Below are positions 6,123 through 12,166 of a DNA stretch of 14,001 nucleotides, piece by piece. Both the position numbers and the translations under genes were made by a program. This DNA is from an uncultured Erysipelotrichaceae bacterium (lineage in GTDB: Bacteria; Bacillota_I; Bacilli_A; RF39; UBA660), in the NCBI GenBank assembly GCA_902803795.1, contig CADCRC010000024.1, positions 1 to 14,001 on the forward strand, written 5' to 3'. Under the pieces are notes generated by a model. It was given only the letters and a program-made list of their open reading frames with translations. It had not been told where the DNA came from and searched no databases. The stretch's first letter is position 1, and each line of letters begins with the position of its first letter.

Positions 6123-7109
6123 ATGCAGTCGATATTAACTTATGGCAGTTATTTTGGAGTAAATATGTACCAAATAAACTTTATATATGACTCAAAAGAA
6201 TATGATATAGACAGAGAAAACACATATAGAGTATTTAAAAACTATATTATTCCAAAATATGGTATGAATTCACAAAGACAAGAACTTCATAAAGAAGTAA
6301 TACAACCATACCTCGTAGATAAAAAAGGTAATATTATTAATACACAAAACTATTATAATAGTGGAATAATAGGAGGATGTAATATACCTGAAGATATTCT
6401 ATACAAGTTTATAAAAGAACTAATAGATGATTATAATATACCAATTACAATTGTTGGCACAAGATACTATATATATGATAACAAAGCAATAGATAAAAGT
6501 GTTAGTTATTTAAGAATAAAAGCTAATTTATACGAAGAAGAAGAATTATATAAATTAGAATTTATATATTCAACAATTAGACAACAAGATTATATAAATA
6601 AAAGAATAAAAGAGATTAAATATAATAATATTAAAACAAATATTAAAAATAATGTAGTAGAAAGTATTGAATTTGATAAGAAAAATGATAAAATACTAAA
6701 TGAGTTAGTAAAAGTAGATGGAATCATAATAAATAATGGAGGTATAATTATGAAGGAAAAAAATATTTTCGAAGGAGCACCAGTTATTTCTGCAGACAAT
6801 GAAAAAGAAATAAAAGTAGAAAAAGAAGAAAAAAACAATTATAAAAATCTTACAACAGAAAAATTAAAAGAATTATCAAGTGAAGAATTAAAAAAATTAT
6901 CACAAGATATAGCAAACAAATTAGAAGAAAAGAGAAAACAATTAAAAGATATAAAAGGACGTGTAGTTGTATCTGAACAAGAATTAGAAAATTTAAGTAA
7001 TGATTTTGAAAGAAAGCTTAGAGAAGATATAATGAAAACAAATGAAAAAATAGAAAAAGCAAAAGAAGAAAAAGAAGCACTTGATGTAGCAATAGGAATA
7101 AGGAAATAA
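6123..7109 (+). CDS. Unknown two-part protein with C-terminal coiled coil and strong in-frame internal start
   Basis: I do not recognise a family. Residues 1-190 look globular and Tyr/Ile/Asn-rich (for example ENTYRVFKNYIIPKYGMNSQ), with no membrane segment or signal peptide. Residues 190-235 are a linker. Residues 240-320 are highly charged Lys/Glu heptad-like sequence (LTTEKLKELSSEELKKLSQD onward), a predicted coiled coil. ATG 6123 lies 7 bases after GGTG. Alternatives are ATG 6165 (after GGAG, residue 15) and the out-of-frame ATG 6119. Codon 210 (ATG 6750) sits 7 bases after a perfect GGAGG (6738-6742), so a separate 119-residue coiled-coil product could also be made. The next gene, an SPFH protein, starts 3 bases after the stop. 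The protein is cytoplasmic, possibly a partner of the SPFH assembly. Confidence 0.75.
   Translation: MQSILTYGSYFGVNMYQINFIYDSKEYDIDRENTYRVFKNYIIPKYGMNSQRQELHKEVIQPYLVDKKGNIINTQNYYNSGIIGGCNIPEDILYKFIKELIDDYNIPITIVGTRYYIYDNKAIDKSVSYLRIKANLYEEEELYKLEFIYSTIRQQDYINKRIKEIKYNNIKTNIKNNVVESIEFDKKNDKILNELVKVDGIIINNGGIIMKEKNIFEGAPVISADNEKEIKVEKEEKNNYKNLTTEKLKELSSEELKKLSQDIANKLEEKRKQLKDIKGRVVVSEQELENLSNDFERKLREDIMKTNEKIEKAKEEKEALDVAIGIRK
6738..6752 (+). promoter_or_regulatory. Internal Shine-Dalgarno and in-frame ATG
   Basis: A perfect GGAGG (6738-6742) stands 7 bases before ATG 6750, in the reading frame of the surrounding gene, where it is read as Asn-Gly-Gly-Ile-Ile-Met (residues 205-210). It is a better ribosome site than the one at the gene's own start and would yield a 119-residue C-terminal product. 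It may be an active internal start or the relic of two genes that fused. Confidence 0.5.
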
Positions 7110-7112
7110 TAT

Positions 7113-7901
7113 ATGGAATCATTAATAATAGTATTAATTATAATAATTGCTTTTATCTTAATAGGATCAATAAAACAGGTAAATCAATTTGAAAAAGGAA
7201 TATTATTTACATTTGGTAAATATTCTAAAACATTAGATGCAGGATGGCATATAATATTACCAATATTTCAATCACTTATTAAAATAGATGTAAGAACTAG
7301 AGCAGTTGATGTTCCAGAACAAGATGCAATAACAAAAGACAATATTTCAGTAAGAATAAATGCAGTATTATATTATAATGTTTTTGATGCATCTAAAACA
7401 GTACTTGCAGTAGATAATTTCAAATATGCAACAGCACAACTTGCACAAACAACTATGAGAAATGCAGTTGGATCTGTTACATTAGATGAACTTTTGAGTG
7501 AAAGAGAAAAAATATCTAATCAAATATGTCAAATAATTGATAAAGCAACTGATCCATGGGGTATAAAAGTAGAAAATGTTGAATTAAAAGATGTAGCATT
7601 ACCAGAAGAAATGAAAAGAGTTATTGCTAAAGTAGCAGAAGCTGAAAGAGAAAAAGCTGCAGTAATTACTAAAGCAAAAGGTGAAAAAGAAGCAGCAGAT
7701 AATTTAGCAGAAGCATCAAAAATAATGAGTTCTTCACCAGGAGCATTGCATTTAAGAACTTTAGCAACCCTAAATGATTTATCAAGTGATCAATCAAATA
7801 CAATCATTTTTGCTATACCTATTGAAGTATTAGATGCGGTAAAAGGAATTGGAAAAGTAATTGATTCAAAGGTACAACAAACACAAGACAAAAAAGACTA
7901 A
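7113..7901 (+). CDS. SPFH/Band 7 protein, slipin (stomatin-like) family
   Basis: Membrane-anchored scaffold that forms large oligomers and organises membrane microdomains. Residues 3-21 are an N-terminal hydrophobic anchor (SLIIVLIIIIAFILIGSI). The SPFH domain follows (about 22-180) with stomatin hallmarks: VNQFEKGILFTFGKYSKTL, GWHIILPIFQ with the membrane-dipping Pro at 50, IDVRTRAVDVPEQDAITKDN (58-77) and WGIKVENVELKDVALPEEM (149-167). An Ala/Glu/Lys-rich helix (168-205) continues into the slipin C-terminus SSSPGALHLRTLATL (206-220). Length 262 is normal for slipins. The start is 3 bases after the upstream stop, with an AAGGA-type Shine-Dalgarno in the preceding gene. It lies between a coiled-coil protein and LemA, suggesting a membrane-associated complex. 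No NfeD partner is next to it. Confidence 0.94.
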   Translation: MESLIIVLIIIIAFILIGSIKQVNQFEKGILFTFGKYSKTLDAGWHIILPIFQSLIKIDVRTRAVDVPEQDAITKDNISVRINAVLYYNVFDASKTVLAVDNFKYATAQLAQTTMRNAVGSVTLDELLSEREKISNQICQIIDKATDPWGIKVENVELKDVALPEEMKRVIAKVAEAEREKAAVITKAKGEKEAADNLAEASKIMSSSPGALHLRTLATLNDLSSDQSNTIIFAIPIEVLDAVKGIGKVIDSKVQQTQDKKD

Positions 7902-7921
7902 CATAAAAGCGGGTGATATAC

Positions 7922-8452
7922 TTGAGGCGCAATAGTCTACTATTAATAATTTTAATTTGTATATTAGTAATAATCTCATTATTTGGACTAATGCAATATG
8001 AAAAAGTAAAAAATGCACAAACAACCATGTCAAGTGAATATTCAAATCTTGAAACAGTTATTAATCAAAGATCTAAATTAACTACTAAATTATCAGAAAT
8101 ATGTGAAAAATATATGATTGATAGAAACAATTTAATTAAAGAATTAGCTTTATCAAGAAAGAACATTGATAAAGCAAAAAATATTAATCAACTATCTGAT
8201 AGTAATAGTAAGATGAATAGAATATTAAAAATGATATATGAAGTATCAATATATTATCCAAATTTAACATCTGACATGTCATATGAAGGTATAAAACATG
8301 AACTTAATGAAGCAAATAAAAGAATAGAAGATGCTATAAAAGATTATAATTCTTCAATTTCAGAATATAATAAATTACTAAATGCATTTCCAACAAGTCT
8401 AATTAAAATTATAGCAAAATATAAAGAAAAAACATATTTTGAAAACAAGTAG
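7922..8452 (+). CDS. LemA family membrane protein
   Basis: Single-pass membrane protein of the LemA family, whose biochemical function is not established. The 176 residues have an N-terminal transmembrane helix (about 5-24, SLLLIILICILVIISLFGL) and a four-helix-bundle domain. The C-terminus carries the strongest family signature, NEANKRIEDAIKDYNSSISEYN followed by AFPTSLIKIIAKYKEKTYFE, equal to the LemA 'N-x-I-x-x-A-x-x-x-YN-x-x-V-x-x-YN ... FP ... F'. I chose the TTG start at 7922 because it is 4 bases after GGTGAT (7912-7917). The GTG at 7913 belongs to that Shine-Dalgarno and would add only three residues. It follows the SPFH gene by 20 bases and ends the operon; its TAG stop lies inside the terminator stem. 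Confidence 0.92.
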   Translation: MRRNSLLLIILICILVIISLFGLMQYEKVKNAQTTMSSEYSNLETVINQRSKLTTKLSEICEKYMIDRNNLIKELALSRKNIDKAKNINQLSDSNSKMNRILKMIYEVSIYYPNLTSDMSYEGIKHELNEANKRIEDAIKDYNSSISEYNKLLNAFPTSLIKIIAKYKEKTYFENK

Positions 8453-8470
8453 GATAATTCCTACTTTTTA
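8447..8470 (+). terminator. Terminator of the SPFH-LemA operon, overlapping the lemA stop codon
   Basis: The 8-bp stem AAGTAGGA (8447-8454) with TCCTACTT (8459-8466) has a 4-base TAAT loop and a T-run (8465-8469). The left arm contains the last LemA codon and its TAG stop (8450-8452). Confidence 0.8.
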
Positions 8471-8477
8471 TATTTAA

Positions 8478-8511
8478 AAAGACTATTAGTTTAATAACTA
8501 ATAATCTTTAT
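8478..8511. terminator. Second, bidirectional terminator; serves the HerA-like gene on the minus strand
   Basis: AAAGA (8478-8482) pairs with TCTTT (8505-8509) and TATTAGTT (8484-8491) pairs with AACTAATA (8496-8503). One mismatch separates them and the loop is 4 bases (TAAT). On the minus strand the hairpin is followed by a T-run and lies just downstream of the HerA-like stop (8524). On plus it backs up the LemA terminator. Confidence 0.7.
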
Positions 8512-8523
8512 TTTATATAACAA

Positions 8524-10461
8524 TTATATTTGAATAAACTTATTTTCGTGTGGAATTACAGTTACATTATTCGAAGTATTTTCAATACTATTATTAGAAT
8601 TATTATTGTTATTTATAGTATTATCATTTGATATAGAAGTATTGCCAATATTAACTGCAACATTTTGATTTTGTATCATATTATTATTTGGTGTAACATT
8701 AGTATTTGATGATCCATTCCATATTTCAAGTACATTACAATTAGATGACCAAGGAGTAGGATTTGGCATTTCCATCCTAACAATTATTGGAATTCTAAAA
8801 GCACCACCAAAACCTAAACAAGTTCCAGATTGTAAAGTTTTTTGTTTTTCAACAATTTCATCTGAAATATTAGGAACCATTTTTCTAATATAATCAACAT
8901 CAACAGGATGATTCATCTTAAAAATTAAGAAATTAGAACACTGAGAAATAACAGTATCTGAAAGTTCTACAGGTCTTTGAGAAATAAGACCTAAAATCAC
9001 ACCATACTTACGTCCTTCTTTAGCAATTCTTTCAAATATATTATAACCAATTAAAAATCTATCAGTATCATTTTGAATATATCTATGAGCTTCTTCAACT
9101 ACAATATGAAATGGGATAGATGCTCTATCTTTTAGTCCTTTAGCAAAATCAAAAACAAGTCTCGAGAATATCTTAGTCATTACTTTAGCAAAATCATCAT
9201 CTACATCATTTAAATTTATATTTACAATTTGATATTTACGAGAATCACGAATTAGTAATGATGATAAATATTGATCTATTGTAACATATTCAGGATATTC
9301 AAAATACTTTGAATTATTACCAACAATTAAAGCATGAAGTCTAACTCTTATAGTAACCGCATCACCATAAGTTGTTTGATTTCTAAGCCATCCTTCAGAT
9401 ATTAAAGTAAAGTTTAAAGCCTTTTCTAAAGTAGCTAAATCATAATATACATTTTCTTGTGGTTCATAATTATCATATTCTTTTTTTATAAAAGATGAAA
9501 CATATTCAGTTAATAATACACTTTCACTAAATTGTCCTGCATTATCAATTAAAAAACAATCTCTAAACTTTCTTGTATAACCAATACCTTGTACTGGTGC
9601 TTCTAAATTAAACTGTGGAGTAGAACAGCTTGCTATAATAGAAAATATTTCATTTCTTTTATTAGGAGAAGTTTCATTAGTAAATAATATTGTCATTATA
9701 GCACTTGCAATTATATGATTTTTAAATTTATTAGCATCAACATCTTTTTGTGAAAATATTAAAGCAAGTTTTCTCATTCTTTCGATGATTGGAAGTTGTG
9801 AATGAGTAGTACATTGTAATAATAAAGCAAGATCTTGTACATTTAATAAATATATAGGTAATCTTAATCTTTCACCAATACCATCTGTTTCATTAGTAGT
9901 AAGATATCTATAATTAAAGTTTTTATTAATCTCATTCAAATTACTGAAAGCATTATAATACTCACCAGAAGAATCAAACAAAAGAATGTTAGATTTATAT
10001 GGATACAATCTTTCATCATGAAACATATTTTGAAATATTCTTGTAACACCACAAGATTTACCAGAACCTGAATTACCAAAGATTGCAAAATGATTCGAAA
10101 AAAAGTTATTAACTTCTAAATATACAGTTGTATCATTATAAAAAGGTGATAAACCAAGTTTCATAAATCCTGTTTTATCTTCACCTGTAATTAAAGGAAT
10201 TTCCTCTTTAGAAATAAGTCTTATTTTTGCATCTAAATTAGGCTTTCTAATTGTACCACCAATTAATTTTCCATCTTTTATTTCACCTAAAAATCTAGCA
10301 GTAACTCTATCACCATCTAAGTTATCAACCTCACCAAGAACTTTTTTATCCGCATCTTCAAAAATTAAATGAAGATTCATAACATTAGTAGTTAAGTTAT
10401 CTGGATCTTTTAATTTTATATCAGCAGTCTTATCACTAATAAAAAGAATTCTATCAAACAT
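8524..10461 (-). CDS. HerA/FtsK-superfamily ATPase (DUF87, HAS-barrel)
   Basis: A hexameric P-loop ATPase of the HerA-VirB4-FtsK class. Archaeal HerA works with the NurA nuclease in DNA end resection, while bacterial relatives are diverse. The 645 residues contain an N-terminal HAS-barrel-like region (about 1-110), Walker A GNSGSGKS (129-136), a long central insertion, Walker B with the Glu pair IVVEEAHRY (453-461), and ISQRPVELSDTVISQCSNF (493-511) with the helicase-type Gln-Arg, then FGGAFRIPIIVRMEMPNP (551-568). Residues 580-635 are a striking Asn/Ser/Thr-rich tail, probably disordered. The start ATG 10461 follows AGAGAGG and a good promoter. No NurA or Sir2-type partner is adjacent. It is divergent from the surface/export locus. 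The role could be genome maintenance, defence, or powering translocation; sequence alone does not decide. Confidence 0.88.
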   Translation of the reverse strand: MFDRILFISDKTADIKLKDPDNLTTNVMNLHLIFEDADKKVLGEVDNLDGDRVTARFLGEIKDGKLIGGTIRKPNLDAKIRLISKEEIPLITGEDKTGFMKLGLSPFYNDTTVYLEVNNFFSNHFAIFGNSGSGKSCGVTRIFQNMFHDERLYPYKSNILLFDSSGEYYNAFSNLNEINKNFNYRYLTTNETDGIGERLRLPIYLLNVQDLALLLQCTTHSQLPIIERMRKLALIFSQKDVDANKFKNHIIASAIMTILFTNETSPNKRNEIFSIIASCSTPQFNLEAPVQGIGYTRKFRDCFLIDNAGQFSESVLLTEYVSSFIKKEYDNYEPQENVYYDLATLEKALNFTLISEGWLRNQTTYGDAVTIRVRLHALIVGNNSKYFEYPEYVTIDQYLSSLLIRDSRKYQIVNINLNDVDDDFAKVMTKIFSRLVFDFAKGLKDRASIPFHIVVEEAHRYIQNDTDRFLIGYNIFERIAKEGRKYGVILGLISQRPVELSDTVISQCSNFLIFKMNHPVDVDYIRKMVPNISDEIVEKQKTLQSGTCLGFGGAFRIPIIVRMEMPNPTPWSSNCNVLEIWNGSSNTNVTPNNNMIQNQNVAVNIGNTSISNDNTINNNNNSNNSIENTSNNVTVIPHENKFIQI

Positions 10462-10491
10462 ATATAATCAACCTCTCTATTCTAATTATAA

Positions 10492-10519
10492 ATTATACAT
10501 GATTTTCGACATTTTACAA
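10492..10519 (-). promoter_or_regulatory. Promoter of the HerA-like gene
   Basis: Read on the minus strand: -35 TTGTAA (10519-10514), 16-base spacer, perfect -10 TATAAT (10497-10492). The start codon is 30 bases further on, with AGAGAGG between them. Confidence 0.65.
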
Positions 10520-10556
10520 GTAATCAAAAAAAAATAAAGAAAAAAAAATGAAAATA

Positions 10557-10565
10557 TGATAAAAT
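10557..10565 (+). promoter_or_regulatory. Extended -10 element before the surface/export locus
   Basis: TG-A-TAAAAT (10557-10565) fits an extended -10 box 32 bases before ATG 10598. No credible -35 is seen 16-18 bases upstream in the poly-A-rich sequence (about 10525-10550), so the call rests on the -10 and on the lack of any upstream gene on this strand. Confidence 0.4.
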
Positions 10566-10597
10566 AAAAAAAAGATTAATAGAAAGATGGTGTTAAA

Positions 10598-12157
10598 ATG
10601 GCAGGGAAAGTAACTATAATATATGATGCAATAGAAAAATCTATAACAAAACTTGATTCTGCATCTACAGAAGCAACTAATACTAATGCAAAAATAGATG
10701 ATATTATATCAGATTTATCATCACTTGGAAGTAATCACGATAATTGTTTTGCATTAACAATTGCGTCATTAGAAGAATATTCAAGTTTTATTAAAAAAAT
10801 ATGTGGAGAATTAGATGCTACAAAGTCTTTAGCAAGTACTGCAGTAAGTTCATTAAAAGAAGCTGAACAAAATGGATCAAATAATCTAGATAGTTTAAGA
10901 ACAGCATTAGTTCTATTAGGTATGGCAGAAACTTCAGTTAATGCTTTAGATTTTAAAAACTTAAATTCATATAGTACTATGGATGAATATGAAAAATCAG
11001 ATAATAAAGCTGATATATCAAGATATCAAGAATACTATAACAATTCAGGTGCAGTATTAACAGATATAATAAATAGTGCAATAGTAGATAGAATGTTAAA
11101 TAAAAATTCAGATGGATCATATAGTGTAATGACAACAGAGCAAATGAAACAATATCTAGAGGATATAACAAAAGCAAAAATATATGATAAAATTAGAAGT
11201 GGAATAGATGAACCAGGAGGACCATATGGTGGAGGCGGAGGCTCATCAGGTGGAGGCTCATCTTCAAGTGGAGGTGGAAATTCATCAAATAATCAAAATG
11301 GACAAAACGAATCTCCAGCAGCAACACCATCACAACAAGCAACTCAAGCTGTCCAAACACCACAAGAACAGCCAACATCTTCAAATTCTTCTTCACCTTC
11401 CGCAGCCTCTATACCACAACTTAGTCAAACACCAAAATTGTCAACTCCAACTTTATCATCTACAATTTCACCATTGACAAAAAAAGATACTATAACAAAA
11501 AAAGATAGTTCTTCAGATGATAAAATAAGTACATTAGATACAGATAAAATACCTGCTGCAACATCAACAATAAGTCCATTATATTCAGCAGTTACAAATG
11601 TTCCTGCAGCAAGTTCATTAATTGGAGCTACAAATGCAGCATTACCAAATATAACTACAAATAAAGAATCTGGAACATCAAGAATTAATAGTACACCAGT
11701 TACAACTAAACCAACAGTAGAAGAAATAAACAGAGTAGTAACAGAAAAAAGTAATAATATTACACCTAAAAAAGCTGATATTGCAAAAGACTTAGGAAAA
11801 ATTTCTGAAGATGCAATAAAAACACCAACTATTGAAGAAAAGCCAGAAATAATACCGGAAGATTATCTAAATAATGAAGATCAAATAACAATATTAGATA
11901 AAGCTAAGACAAATTTAGGAGGATTTGCGGCAAAGAAGACAACAGTTGAACAAGACAATGATGACAATTTTGGAAAAGCAGCAATTGGTATCGCTTTAGG
12001 AGCTGGTGCAGTAGCTGCAGGAGTAGGTGCCAAAATATATATGGATAAGAAAAAAGAAGAAACTACAACCGAAGAACAAAATAATGAAAATAATATAAAT
12101 GATGAAAGTAATTCAAGTAGTGAAATTTCATTAATTGATGAACCACTAGATATATAG
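10598..12157 (+). CDS. Helical N-terminus, Gly/Ser/Thr/Pro linker and C-terminal TM protein; putative non-Sec surface protein
   Basis: I do not recognise a family. There is no signal peptide. Residues 1-105 are an all-helical, Ser/Ala-rich module (KVTIIYDAIEKSITKLD onward) of roughly WXG100 size but without an evident W-x-G turn, with Cys at 50 and 69. Residues 106-200 are further helical sequence. Residues 207-227 are a Gly/Ser run. Residues 228-375 are a Ser/Thr/Pro/Gln-rich linker typical of wall-spanning regions. Residues 460-482 (AAIGIALGAGAVAAGVGAKI core) are a Gly/Ala-rich membrane helix followed by DKKKEE and an acidic tail, predicting a cytoplasmic C-terminus and therefore an external N-terminus. 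The start lies 3 bases after GGTGTT. Nine bases separate it from the NlpC/P60 gene, which has a perfect AGGAGG. It may be a surface anchor or secretion partner for the downstream proteins. Confidence 0.75.
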   Translation: MAGKVTIIYDAIEKSITKLDSASTEATNTNAKIDDIISDLSSLGSNHDNCFALTIASLEEYSSFIKKICGELDATKSLASTAVSSLKEAEQNGSNNLDSLRTALVLLGMAETSVNALDFKNLNSYSTMDEYEKSDNKADISRYQEYYNNSGAVLTDIINSAIVDRMLNKNSDGSYSVMTTEQMKQYLEDITKAKIYDKIRSGIDEPGGPYGGGGGSSGGGSSSSGGGNSSNNQNGQNESPAATPSQQATQAVQTPQEQPTSSNSSSPSAASIPQLSQTPKLSTPTLSSTISPLTKKDTITKKDSSSDDKISTLDTDKIPAATSTISPLYSAVTNVPAASSLIGATNAALPNITTNKESGTSRINSTPVTTKPTVEEINRVVTEKSNNITPKKADIAKDLGKISEDAIKTPTIEEKPEIIPEDYLNNEDQITILDKAKTNLGGFAAKKTTVEQDNDDNFGKAAIGIALGAGAVAAGVGAKIYMDKKKEETTTEEQNNENNINDESNSSSEISLIDEPLDI

Positions 12158-12166
12158 GAGGAAACT

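Noticed and set aside
7913..7921. GTG start for lemA at 7913
   Set aside because: It lies in the Shine-Dalgarno GGTGAT; TTG 7922 has the same 4-base spacing seen for pgi and cutA.
8524..10461. HerA-like ATPase as part of a known Sir2-HerA or DUF4297-HerA phage-defence pair
   Set aside because: Neither neighbour encodes a Sir2, DUF4297 or NurA-type nuclease, so the known systems are not supported here.
11220..11285. Gly/Ser codon repetition as a tandem DNA repeat or CRISPR-like unit
   Set aside because: Units are short, irregular and fully explained by the Gly/Ser-rich linker; no spacer-repeat structure exists anywhere in the window.
11208..11477. 89-residue plus-strand frame rich in His/Gln
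   Set aside because: It is a shifted reading of the Gly/Ser/Thr/Pro/Gln-rich linker of the 10598-12157 gene and has low-complexity composition and no independent start signal.
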